Shown here: piece by piece, positions 17,858-25,997 of the stretch
Position numbering within the stretch: the stretch's first letter is position 1
How the letters are laid out: every line of letters begins with the position of its first letter
Program-made: the position numbers and the translations under genes
NCBI GenBank assembly: GCA_963667675.1
Contig: OY763929.1
Location: 930,001-994,000 of the forward strand
Origin: G963667675 sp963667675
GTDB taxonomy: Bacteria > Chloroflexota > Dehalococcoidia > Lucifugimonadales > UBA3495
Length of the DNA: 64,000 nt
Direction of reading: 5' to 3'
The notes under the pieces: model-generated
What the model was told of the DNA's origin: nothing
Database searches by the model: none
The model's input: only the letters and a program-made list of their open reading frames with translations

Positions 17858-18115
17858 CTATAAGGCTTCTGCGGGGTGAGGCTGCTCCTGGTCCAGCATG
17901 TCTTCCAGGATTCGCTGAAGGGCCATGGTGTGGCTGCAGACTCCACGGGAAGTGAAGAACAGGCATTGACAAATCCAAGAACCGGAATCGAAAGCGACCT
18001 CGTGGGAGTTGTGGTCGCCCTGAAAAGTGGCTTTCAGGCTGGTTATTGTTACCCGCCCCCGCTCTTCAGCATATTTCCTGGCTTTGTCAATCTTCCCGAT
18101 TATGCTGGAGTCCAT
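17858..18115 (-). CDS. Small SWIM zinc-finger protein
   Basis: 85 residues from an ATG at 18115 with GGAGGTG 3 nt upstream. The C-terminal half has the SWIM pattern CxCx(n)CxH (WICQCLFFTSRGVCSHTMAL), a zinc-binding module found in DNA- or protein-binding proteins. The N-terminal half is charged. It has its own promoter, divergent from alaS. No enzyme domain is attached, so its role is unknown. Confidence 0.78.
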   Translation of the reverse strand: MDSSIIGKIDKARKYAEERGRVTITSLKATFQGDHNSHEVAFDSGSWICQCLFFTSRGVCSHTMALQRILEDMLDQEQPHPAEAL

Positions 18116-18157
18116 CGACACCTCCTCAAATTGAGCCGGTCAGCTCCCTGCATATGA

Positions 18158-18186
18158 ATTTTAAATTGGGCGCAGGCGGTGGTCAA
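18158..18186 (-). promoter_or_regulatory. Promoter of the SWIM-protein gene
   Basis: Minus strand: TTGACC (18186-18181), 17-bp spacer, TAAAAT (18163-18158), about 35 nt of leader including the GGAGGTG SD. Confidence 0.55.
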
Positions 18187-18192
18187 GGCTGA

Positions 18193-18222
18193 TTGACGCT
18201 CGCGTCAGCGGAGACATAAAAT
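18193..18222 (+). promoter_or_regulatory. Promoter of alaS
   Basis: TTGACG (18193-18198), 18-bp spacer, TAAAAT (18217-18222). The start would be near 18229, only about 11 nt before the ATG, so the alaS message may have a very short leader. Confidence 0.5.
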
Positions 18223-18239
18223 CTCTACAGGACTGGTTG

Positions 18240-21230
18240 ATGAACGGCAATCAAGTCAGAGAATCCTTCATCCGCTTTTTTGAAGGCAAAGACCACCTCC
18301 ACATGCCCAGCGCCTCGCTGGTGCCGTCGGGGGACCCGACCCTGCTGTTCACCAGCGCCGGCATGGTGCCTTTCAAGCCCTTCTTCACCGGGGAGCAGAC
18401 CCCTCCGGCGCGGCGGTTGACCAGCAGCCAGAAGAGCTTTCGGACCACCGACGTGGAGGAGGTGGGAGACCACAAGCACCTGACGTTCTTCGAAATGCTG
18501 GGCAACTTCAGCATCGGCGACTACTTCAAGGAATCGGCCGCCGGTTACGCCTGGGAGTTGCTCACCCAGGGATTCAAGCTCTCTCCGGACCGGCTGTTCG
18601 TAACGATCCACCTGGACGACGACGAGACTTTCCAGATATGGCGGGACCAGATTGGCGTCCCGGAGGAACGGATCTACCGCTACGGGGACAGCGACAACTG
18701 GTGGGGCCCGGCGGGCAACGAAGGCGCCACCGGCCCCTGCTCGGAACTCCACTACGACGGAGGGCGGGAGAAGGGATGCGGTGAGCTGGTCACGCCCGAT
18801 GCCCTCACCGGAATACTTCGCGAGCACCGCAGCGCCGGAGTTAAATCGGGATTCCCCGAAGTTCCGGGGTGCCACCCCAACTGCGACTGCGAGCGGTTCG
18901 TGGAGCTGTGGAATCTGGTGTTCATGCAGTACTACCAGGACTCAACTGGTGAGCGCACGCCTCTCCCGTCGCCGGGCATCGACACCGGCATGGGACTGGA
19001 GAGGGTCTCGGCGGTATTGCAAGGCAAGGCCAACGTCTACGAGACCGACCTCTTTTCGCCGATTATCGACAGGGTTTGCGGGCTGACCGGCAATACCTAC
19101 GGCGCCGAATCGGACACCGATTACGCCATCAGGGTGGTGGCCGAGCACTCCCGGGCCGCCGTGTTCCTCATCGGCGACGGGGTGGTCCCAAGCAATGAAG
19201 GACGGGGCTACGTGCTGCGGCGCGTCATCCGCCGGGCCATCCGCTACGGCCGGCGGTTGGGCCTGGACCAGCAGTTTTTGACGCAGGTGGCCGAGTGTGT
19301 GCTTCCCCTATTCCAGCAGGTGTACCGGGAGTTGGAAGAGAACCGGGACTTTATTCTCCGGGTAATCCGCCTGGAGGAGGAACGGTTCGGGGAGACCTAC
19401 GACCGCGGGATAGGCATCCTGAACGGAATGGTCCAGTACCGCATGCTGCATAGAGAGGCCGTGCCCAAGGTGGCCGCAGTTGCCAAGTCGAGAAAGCCGG
19501 GACCCGACGGGGCGGCTGAGGCCTTGGAAGAACACGGGTTCTCGAAGCGTCAGCCCGACCTCGATGGGGACGAACAGATCGGCCAGGAGATGGCGGCTGA
19601 AACGGTTTCCCAGTTGGCCTATGCCGCATTTTCGGCAGCCGGCGGCGATGAGGCGGCAGACGCGGATGAGCCGCTTTCAGCGTTGAACAACTGGGGGTCG
19701 ATGATCTCCGGTAGGGAGGCCTTCATTCTCTACGACACGTTTGGGTTTCCCATAGAACTGACCACCGAGATAGTGAAGGAATCGCTGGCGGTTGACGTCG
19801 ACGAGTTCCAGCAGGAGATGGAACGGCAGCGGGAGCAGTCAAGGGCCGCCAACGCCTTTACCGGCAGCATGGAGATGGTGACGGCTTATGAGAGCTTGGG
19901 CGCCGGCCCCACCCATTTTTCCGGTTACGGCGGCCTCGGCCTTGAAACGAAGGTGGCCGCCCTTCTGGCGGAGACCGGCCCCGAAACCTGGGATCCCGTC
20001 GGAGCCGCCGGCCAGGGGCAGCGAGTGGAAGTGGTGCTGGAGGAAACGCCCTTCTACGCCGAGGGCGGCGGGCAACTGGGGGACCAGGGGAATATTTCGG
20101 GTCCCAACGGCGTTGTTGCCGTGGAAGACACCCAAAGCCCTGTGGCCGGGCTCATCGTGCACCGGGGCGTCGTCCAGCAAGGCGAGCTTTCCCTGGGAGA
20201 AGAAGTAACCGCGCTGGTGGACCCGTCCCGGCGACTGGACGCCTCCCGCAACCACAGCGGCACCCACCTGCTGCACGCTTCCCTCCGGGCGGTGTTGGGC
20301 CCTCACGTGCGCCAGGCCGGGTCCATGGTCTCACCGGAGCGGCTGCGCTTCGACTTCAGCCACGTCGGCCCGATGTCGGTGGAAGAAGTCGGCTCTGTGC
20401 AGGGACTGGCCAACCAACGCATCCGGGACAACCTGAACGTGTCATCCCACGAGACGACCTACAGCGAGGCCGTGCGGCAGGGGGCGTTGGCCTTCTTCGG
20501 CGACCGCTACGGCGATCTGGTCAGGGTGGTGTCGATGTCGGAGGGCGATTCCATGGGTGATGCCGGGAATGGCCCGTTCAGCGTTGAGGTGTGCGGCGGC
20601 ACCCACGTGTCCTCCACCGGCCAGGTGGGCACCCTGTTCGTGCTGGGAGAGTCCAGCATCGGCGGGGGCATGCGGCGCATAGAGGCGGTAACCGGGCGGG
20701 CCGCCGAGGGCCTGTTCGTGGACTACGCTGCAAAGCTGAGCGCCATATCGGAAAAGCTGCAGACCCCTGTTTCGGGACTGGAAGCCCGGTTGGACAGCTT
20801 CTTGCAGGAGTCGGAGGAGCTGAAAAAACGCCTGGCTGCGTCGGAACGGGCCGCCCTGCGCGAAGAAGCGGAGAGCCTGTTGGGGCAGGTCGTGGACGTG
20901 GACGGCGTCAAGATAATTGCAGGGCGCACCTCGGCCGGCAGCGTCGAGGCCATGCGGGAGATGGGCGATTTCCTCAAGGCCAAGCTGTCCAGCGTGGTGG
21001 TGGTGCTGTCGGCGGTCATCAACGGCAGCACGTCCCTGGTGGCTATGGTGACGCCCGACCTGGTGGACCGGGGTGTCCACGCTGGCAACCTGGCCCGGGA
21101 TACCGCCAAGGTAATGGGCGGCGGCGGCGGCGGGCGACCTGAGATGGCCCAGGCCGGCGGCCGGCAGGTCGAGAAGCTGGACGAGGCTTTGCGGGGCGTG
21201 CCGGAGCGGGTACGCAGCAGCCTGTCGTGA
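18240..21230 (+). CDS. alaS: Alanyl-tRNA synthetase, with an unusual internal insertion
   Basis: 996 residues, about 100 longer than usual. Domains in order: class II catalytic core (SASLVPSGDPTLLFTSAGM; GMGLERVSAVLQG), tRNA-recognition helices, editing domain (HSGTHLLHA; CGGTHVSSTG), a coiled-coil linker, and C-Ala with GGGGGGRPEMAQAGG. Four Cys/His in CHPNCDC (about residue 215) may bind metal. An extra stretch of roughly 65-70 residues, Ala/Glu/Asp-rich, sits between YRML and GREAFILYDTFGFP. A TTG at 18237 precedes the ATG. It attaches alanine to tRNA-Ala and clears mischarged Ser/Gly. Confidence 0.96.
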   Translation: MNGNQVRESFIRFFEGKDHLHMPSASLVPSGDPTLLFTSAGMVPFKPFFTGEQTPPARRLTSSQKSFRTTDVEEVGDHKHLTFFEMLGNFSIGDYFKESAAGYAWELLTQGFKLSPDRLFVTIHLDDDETFQIWRDQIGVPEERIYRYGDSDNWWGPAGNEGATGPCSELHYDGGREKGCGELVTPDALTGILREHRSAGVKSGFPEVPGCHPNCDCERFVELWNLVFMQYYQDSTGERTPLPSPGIDTGMGLERVSAVLQGKANVYETDLFSPIIDRVCGLTGNTYGAESDTDYAIRVVAEHSRAAVFLIGDGVVPSNEGRGYVLRRVIRRAIRYGRRLGLDQQFLTQVAECVLPLFQQVYRELEENRDFILRVIRLEEERFGETYDRGIGILNGMVQYRMLHREAVPKVAAVAKSRKPGPDGAAEALEEHGFSKRQPDLDGDEQIGQEMAAETVSQLAYAAFSAAGGDEAADADEPLSALNNWGSMISGREAFILYDTFGFPIELTTEIVKESLAVDVDEFQQEMERQREQSRAANAFTGSMEMVTAYESLGAGPTHFSGYGGLGLETKVAALLAETGPETWDPVGAAGQGQRVEVVLEETPFYAEGGGQLGDQGNISGPNGVVAVEDTQSPVAGLIVHRGVVQQGELSLGEEVTALVDPSRRLDASRNHSGTHLLHASLRAVLGPHVRQAGSMVSPERLRFDFSHVGPMSVEEVGSVQGLANQRIRDNLNVSSHETTYSEAVRQGALAFFGDRYGDLVRVVSMSEGDSMGDAGNGPFSVEVCGGTHVSSTGQVGTLFVLGESSIGGGMRRIEAVTGRAAEGLFVDYAAKLSAISEKLQTPVSGLEARLDSFLQESEELKKRLAASERAALREEAESLLGQVVDVDGVKIIAGRTSAGSVEAMREMGDFLKAKLSSVVVVLSAVINGSTSLVAMVTPDLVDRGVHAGNLARDTAKVMGGGGGGRPEMAQAGGRQVEKLDEALRGVPERVRSSLS

Positions 21231-21276
21231 TATTGATTCCGGCTACTTGGGAACCCGCTGTTAGGGAGTTGGCGCG

Positions 21277-21690
21277 CTGAGGGTGCTGGCCTTGGACTTG
21301 GGGGAGCGGCGCATCGGCCTGGCGGTGGGCGACTCCGACGTGCGCGGGGCCTTCCCAGCGGGACACCTGGTGCGCACCAAGCTGGCCCAGGACTTGGAAC
21401 TGGTCAGGCAGGTTGCGCAAGAGCGTGACATCCAGGGTTTCGTGGTGGGCGTGCCCTATACGTTGCAAGGAGAGGGGGGCGACGGGGCCAAGCGGGCTAT
21501 CCGGTTCAAACGCGCCCTCGAGAAACTTACCAGTTTGCCGGTGCATTCCGTGGACGAACGATTTACGTCCTTCGAGGCCGAGGGCCTGCTGCGGGAAGCG
21601 GGGAGGCAGCCCTCCCGTGACAAGGGCGCCGTGGACGAGGCCGCCGCAGTATTGATCCTCCAAAGGTTCCAGGAAATCGGACCGGCGTAG
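21277..21690 (+). CDS. ruvX: RuvX/YqgF-family Holliday-junction resolvase-like nuclease
   Basis: About 137 residues of RNase H-like fold. LALDLGERRIGLAVGD holds the first catalytic Asp, VVGVP the second strand, VDERFTS the Glu region, and DEAAAVLIL the last Asp. The family processes pre-16S rRNA ends and possibly recombination junctions. The first standard start, GTG at 21283, would drop the usual Met-Arg and has no SD. A CTG at 21277 gives L-R-V-L-A-L-D, the normal family opening, and lies 8 nt after GGGAG, so it is chosen. It is close behind alaS, as in many genomes. Confidence 0.9.
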   Translation: MRVLALDLGERRIGLAVGDSDVRGAFPAGHLVRTKLAQDLELVRQVAQERDIQGFVVGVPYTLQGEGGDGAKRAIRFKRALEKLTSLPVHSVDERFTSFEAEGLLREAGRQPSRDKGAVDEAAAVLILQRFQEIGPA

Positions 21691-21815
21691 CAGCGAGTCT
21701 TCCAGCCTGCGTCAAAGCGCCCGCCCTTGACGCTACACAACTATCACCGCAGAATAGATACGCTAGGCCTGTGTCTTGGCCCCCGTCCGCCCTGGACCGG
21801 CGTTTTGCGGCCTGT

Positions 21816-21889
21816 TGCCCGGTGGTGTAGTGGTAGCACGTCAGCCTTTGGAGCTGAAATCCCTGGTTCGAATCCAGGCCGGGCAGCCA
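21816..21889 (+). tRNA. tRNA-Gln (anticodon TTG), CCA encoded
   Basis: Acceptor TGCCCGG pairs with CCGGGCA, then discriminator G and genomic CCA. D-stem GTGT/GCAC, anticodon stem TCAGC/GCTGA with loop CTTTGGA (anticodon TTG), and T-arm CCTGG-TTCGAAT-CCAGG fold cleanly. It reads CAA/CAG glutamine codons. Confidence 0.95.
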
Positions 21890-21945
21890 ATAAGGCTGCC
21901 GACACCTGTCCCCGCTCAGCCACGATTTAGCTGCTGCCCCGCGCC

Positions 21946-23490
21946 CTACTCGACTATCGGCTGGGCTATTATCCATAGGCTGACCACGGTGTACAGCACC
22001 ATCAAGGTCAGCATGGGGTACTGGCTGTTGAGCGCGGCTGTCCTGTCCTTGAACAGCCGGAACGCAGCCAGGTGGGCCAGATAAACTGCCAATACGTGGC
22101 CCGCCACGATGACGGCAACGGAAAGAAACCAGACGACGCGGGCGTTGATGACTCCGATGTCGATTTGATAATCGACCGTTCCGAACAGGTCCCAGCCGCG
22201 GCCCAGGGGGTCGGAGGCAACGGGGATGATTAACTGGCCCTGGATCAGCAGGAAAGTGATGAAGTGGGCGATGTTGTAGGCGAGGGCTATGGGTATCAGC
22301 GAAAGGGCAAATGTCCGTGCTATTTCAGCCGCGTCCGGCTCCTGCCCCGCTGACCTGGACATGAAGTAGGAGAACAACAGGTACACCAACAGGAAAGCTA
22401 CAGGGAATAGCAATACGCCAATGGTGTCGGCAAGGGTGATGCTGTTGAAGGCGGCATAATTGAGCGACCCGGAGAAGACATCTACAACGTAGGACCGAAA
22501 GTCTACCCAGGCCGAGGTGGCGCTGAAGCCGTCGAATGTCACCGTCGCCAGCAGAAGCACCACCATGGCCAGGCCGTCGTTGGTCATTCCATGGTTCTTG
22601 GACAAGCCGATGGCCAGGGGCCGGACGTTCAGTTCCCTGCTCTCGGCCTGGGCAAAACATTCGTAGCAATTGATGCAATCGCCGTCGGGGTCCAGGCACC
22701 GGCCGTGGCAAGCTTGGCAGCGTTCCTGCTCCAATACCCGCGCCTCGGTGGGCGCGAACCTGGCAAAGAAGCCGAAGACCACCGAGAAGGCCTCGCCATG
22801 CCTCAACCAGCGGTGCTTGCCGAAAACCGCCATGCCGGTCAGGGTTATGGCCGTGTAGACGATGGCCATCACCGCGACCCGGTCGGGCAGCGAGTTATGG
22901 GGGAACGCATCTTGAACCCAGCTGAAGCAGATGAACAGAATCACGGCTGGCCAAATGCCCCACGATGGTGGGTAGGCGACGTTAAGGCTGAGGCTGCGGC
23001 CGGGACGGAATAGCCTGTACAAGGCCTCCGCCCCGTCGAAGAGGGCTTTCCAAGGATTCATGACGGCCCACAGGTTCCCTACCAGCGCCGACAGGAAGGC
23101 CATTCCGACCCACCAGATTATCCAGACGAAGACCGGGGCGAAGTTTAAAGTCGGGCTTGGGTCGCCGACAAGGCCGGCGGCTATAACCAGGCCCAGGAGA
23201 AACACCGACAGGAGCTTTAACGGCAGCAGCGCCGGACCAGCCACGACCAGCCGCAGGACCCGGTGTTGGAGCAGGTTGTACCTCCGGTAGGAGCCTTGGT
23301 CCGATGCGCCCTTGAGGAACATTCCCAGGACGGCGAAGGACAGGGCTACCGCTATGCCGGCCCCAATCATGAAATAGCCCAGGGGCACCGGTAACTCGGT
23401 GCGCTGGCCAAAGCCGTGAGCGTAGACCGGCTGGGCCAGCAGGGCGGAAGCCAAAACTGCCACGACGATGGGCAGGTGCACTGGTCTCAT
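21946..23490 (-). CDS. Polytopic membrane protein with a cysteine-rich loop (family sometimes labelled fenitrothion hydrolase)
   Basis: 514 residues with a signal-like N-terminus ending AHGFGQ and roughly 10 membrane helices. A cysteine cluster at residues 258-278 (CQACHGRC and CINCYEC) could bind metal or an Fe-S cluster. It contains one CxxCH, but there is no other cytochrome feature. The AHGFGQRTELPVP opening resembles actinobacterial membrane proteins often annotated, from memory, as fenitrothion hydrolase; that name is probably not the true function. It is 18 bp after the secreted YtkA/FixH-like gene, so the two probably work together. A metal-handling or respiratory role is inferred only. 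Confidence 0.6.
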   Translation of the reverse strand: MRPVHLPIVVAVLASALLAQPVYAHGFGQRTELPVPLGYFMIGAGIAVALSFAVLGMFLKGASDQGSYRRYNLLQHRVLRLVVAGPALLPLKLLSVFLLGLVIAAGLVGDPSPTLNFAPVFVWIIWWVGMAFLSALVGNLWAVMNPWKALFDGAEALYRLFRPGRSLSLNVAYPPSWGIWPAVILFICFSWVQDAFPHNSLPDRVAVMAIVYTAITLTGMAVFGKHRWLRHGEAFSVVFGFFARFAPTEARVLEQERCQACHGRCLDPDGDCINCYECFAQAESRELNVRPLAIGLSKNHGMTNDGLAMVVLLLATVTFDGFSATSAWVDFRSYVVDVFSGSLNYAAFNSITLADTIGVLLFPVAFLLVYLLFSYFMSRSAGQEPDAAEIARTFALSLIPIALAYNIAHFITFLLIQGQLIIPVASDPLGRGWDLFGTVDYQIDIGVINARVVWFLSVAVIVAGHVLAVYLAHLAAFRLFKDRTAALNSQYPMLTLMVLYTVVSLWIIAQPIVE

Positions 23491-23508
23491 ATCGCTGCCA
23501 TCACAGGT

Positions 23509-24042
23509 TCACAGCCGCCTGCGCTTGGCCCGGCGCCAAGTCCAAAAAATCAGCGCGAGGAACGCGGCTAGTCCGGCAGCCAGCCAGGCCGCGGGGAGCC
23601 CGTCCGGCTCCGCGACCTCCATGGGCAGGGCGAGGCTGGCCTTGCCCAGGCGGCCGTCGGTCTCCAGGGTGATCGTCCAGCTTCCAACAGTATCCAGCGG
23701 TATGTCCACTTCATAGGATTCCGGGTCCAACGGGGTGTTGACCGCCTGCACCGGCGCAACATTGGCGGATCCGGTGGGACCTTGGGCTGATACCAGCACG
23801 GCGGCGTCGGTGATTACCGTTTCGTTCTCGGCGTCCTGTACTATGATGCTCAGGTGCAGGATGCCTACCGTAGGGCTGCCGGGCAGGATACCCACCTGTA
23901 ACTGGTAGGGGCCCGCCTTGGCGTCTTGAACCACGGCGCGGGTGGCCCCGTTGGCCGAGACTGGCGATGCGACGGCCAACGTCGCCGCAGAGAGGCCGAG
24001 GGCTAGAACTAGACGGGCGGCTATTGACAGCCTAGAAATCAT
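23509..24042 (-). CDS. Secreted, membrane-anchored YtkA/FixH-like domain protein
   Basis: 177 residues: signal peptide (LVLALGLSAATLAVASPVSA), one beta-sandwich domain (AGPYQLQVGILPGSPTVG; YEVDIPLDTVGSWTITLETDG), then a C-terminal membrane helix and a basic end (RRAKRRRL). The fold resembles YtkA/FixH/CopC-type domains, often linked to metals or oxidases. No metal-binding Met/His cluster is evident. It is the first gene of a two-gene operon; its promoter predicts an almost leaderless mRNA and no SD is present. Confidence 0.6.
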   Translation of the reverse strand: MISRLSIAARLVLALGLSAATLAVASPVSANGATRAVVQDAKAGPYQLQVGILPGSPTVGILHLSIIVQDAENETVITDAAVLVSAQGPTGSANVAPVQAVNTPLDPESYEVDIPLDTVGSWTITLETDGRLGKASLALPMEVAEPDGLPAAWLAAGLAAFLALIFWTWRRAKRRRL

Positions 24043-24055
24043 CGTTCCCGGATTT

Positions 24056-24085
24056 ATCGTACTCTCAGGATTGCTGCCCGGTCAA
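24056..24085 (-). promoter_or_regulatory. Promoter of the YtkA-like operon
   Basis: Minus strand: TTGACC (24085-24080), 18-bp spacer, TACGAT (24061-24056). The predicted start is within about 7 nt of the ATG at 24042. Confidence 0.45.
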
Positions 24086-24192
24086 TTTTGATTCCGATTC
24101 AGCCATGGCCCTTAAACGCGCCATCCTTGCCGGGATGCCAGGACTTCGGCCCGACGGCCTCTCAAATCGGTAATCTGCAGCTTCCCCTTTTC

Positions 24193-24222
24193 TTGACTCA
24201 CGCGATAGGCCCGGCTTACACT
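24193..24222 (+). promoter_or_regulatory. Promoter of the NYN-LOTUS gene
   Basis: TTGACT (24193-24198), 18-bp spacer, TACACT (24217-24222); the gene starts at 24261. Confidence 0.5.
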
Positions 24223-24260
24223 GAAACCGGCAGACTGCTTAATTTGGACGTACTGAAAAT

Positions 24261-25853
24261 ATGACCGGACCTTTTACCCCTGGCGAAGACGTGGCCCTGT
24301 TCATCGACTGGGAGAACTTCAAAATCAGCCTGGCCACGGGGCACCGACTCCCCAATGTATCCGCACTAAAAGAAGAAGTATCCAACCTGGGTAGGGTGGT
24401 GGTGGCCAAGGCCTACGCCGACTGGGTGAGCCGCGCCCCCGAGCTTAGGGGAGCCAGCCAGTTCATCAACGACCCGCCCGCCCTCTACGCCGCGGGCATC
24501 GAGCCGGTGTACGTGCCCACCCGGATATTCTCCGGTAGCTCACGACCCACCGAACCTCCGCGGGGCCCGCGCATCAAGAACAGCATCGACGTGAAGATGA
24601 CCGCGGACTGCCTGGAGTCCGCACATTCTTACCCCAACATCGGCACCTACGTGTTGGTGTCCGGCGATTCCGACTTCATCCACGTGGTCAACACCCTGCG
24701 CACCATGGGGAAGCAGGTGGTGATAATCGGGGTCTCTTGGTCCACCTCCCGGCGGTTGGCGGACCAGGTGGACGGACTGATCCTGTACGACGTGGACGTG
24801 GACCCGGTGACTGCGCCGGAACCGGTGGCCGCCGGCAACGGCCGGGGCCCGGTGAGGGGCGACGAAGCCAGCCGGGTGGAACTTGCCGAGGTCATCCGGG
24901 TGATAGAGGACATCGTCCGGACGGAGCGGCAGGCCGGGGGCAACCCGCTGCTGACCTCCATCAAGCAGCGGGTTGTGCGCCGCATTCCGGCTTTCGACGA
25001 GAAGAAGCTGGGATTCTCGGGCTTCAAGAAGCTGATGGCCAGGGTGGCCAGGGAAGGCAACATAAGGCTCATCACCCACGGCCTGGTGGACTGGGCAATA
25101 ATGGCCGATGAACCGGGCCCCGATGATGGGGAAGCCGAGGCTATCGCTCCGCAAGACGCCCGGCCCGCGCAGCCGCGGGGACGCCGCCGCTCCAGGCCGG
25201 GGGCGGAGGAAAGCCAGGATGCCCCTGAGGAGGACCACACACCGGTAGTTCCTCCCACGCCGCCCTTGGCCGGGAGCCAGTCCGCTGCCCCTGCTGAAGC
25301 CAATGGAGCGCAGTCCTTGGAGTCTGCGATTTCGGAGGCCACGGCCGACGCGGATATGCCCATGGGTCCCGGCGACGGCCTGGATTCCCAGCGGATTGCC
25401 GACTTGATAGTCATGGCGGAGACCCTACAGCACCGGGAGGGAATCAGCCACGTGGCGTTTAATTTCCTGGTGGGCGAGGTCTGCCAGGCCCTTGAACAGG
25501 GACTGGAGGCCGAGGACGTTGACATAACCCGGCGTTGGGCCCAGGTCTACTCAAGGGCCTACGTGAGCAGGATGTTCCGGGGGCTCAATTCGGCCGACAT
25601 GTTTCAAAGGGGCTGGCATTCCTGGCGGGATGAGACTTCCGGCGCCCAGAGACGCCGGCGCACCTTCACTTTGGACCTCAATCATCCGGTGGTGGACCAG
25701 GTGTTGAAGTCCCGGTGGGGGTCCAGCGCCGCAGAGCATGACGACGTCGTTGTTGCCGATGGTTTCCCGCAGGAAGAAACGTCCACCAAGGGTTCGGTCA
25801 GGATAGGGGTGCCCTTCCTCTCTCGCTTCCTTCGCAGCCGACGCGGCGACTGA
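24261..25853 (+). CDS. NYN-domain (LabA/DUF88) putative ribonuclease with LOTUS/OST-HTH domain
   Basis: 530 residues. An N-terminal NYN/PIN-like nuclease domain (about 1-180) has acidic residues in ALFIDWENF, SIDVKMTADC and VLVSGDSDF. It is followed by an OST-HTH/LOTUS RNA-binding module (about 205-285, ending GLVDWAIM), a disordered Pro/Glu-rich linker and a further C-terminal helical domain (about 375-500). NYN-LOTUS proteins are thought to cut or bind RNA. The C-terminal domain is not one I recognise. It stands alone between an intergenic region and a repeat. Confidence 0.82.
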   Translation: MTGPFTPGEDVALFIDWENFKISLATGHRLPNVSALKEEVSNLGRVVVAKAYADWVSRAPELRGASQFINDPPALYAAGIEPVYVPTRIFSGSSRPTEPPRGPRIKNSIDVKMTADCLESAHSYPNIGTYVLVSGDSDFIHVVNTLRTMGKQVVIIGVSWSTSRRLADQVDGLILYDVDVDPVTAPEPVAAGNGRGPVRGDEASRVELAEVIRVIEDIVRTERQAGGNPLLTSIKQRVVRRIPAFDEKKLGFSGFKKLMARVAREGNIRLITHGLVDWAIMADEPGPDDGEAEAIAPQDARPAQPRGRRRSRPGAEESQDAPEEDHTPVVPPTPPLAGSQSAAPAEANGAQSLESAISEATADADMPMGPGDGLDSQRIADLIVMAETLQHREGISHVAFNFLVGEVCQALEQGLEAEDVDITRRWAQVYSRAYVSRMFRGLNSADMFQRGWHSWRDETSGAQRRRRTFTLDLNHPVVDQVLKSRWGSSAAEHDDVVVADGFPQEETSTKGSVRIGVPFLSRFLRSRRGD

Positions 25854-25858
25854 CGGGG

Positions 25859-25955
25859 CCCTTCGACAAGCTCAGGACGAACGCGGGTACACCCCGTTCG
25901 TGGTGAGGCTCTCGAACCAAACGTGGGCCAGATTCTCGCCTTCGCGAGAATGACG
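25859..25955. repeat. Interspersed repeat remnants (two elements)
   Basis: Positions 25859-25883 hold a cccttcgacaagctcagg-type element. Positions 25932-25951 hold an 8-bp-stem hairpin ATTCTCGC-cttc-GCGAGAAT. Both kinds are common dispersed repeats in bacterial genomes; their translated relics read LSLSKG and SFSRRRES. They lie between the stops of convergent genes, typical for REP/BIME-like elements. Confidence 0.7.
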
Positions 25956-25997
25956 GGTTTGGGGGCAGGGATGACTGGCGGGGAAGAGCGGCCCTGG

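Noticed and set aside
22656..22719. c-type cytochrome call from CxxCH
   Set aside because: Single motif within a Cys cluster of a polytopic protein, no distal Met/His pattern; kept as a metal/Fe-S candidate.
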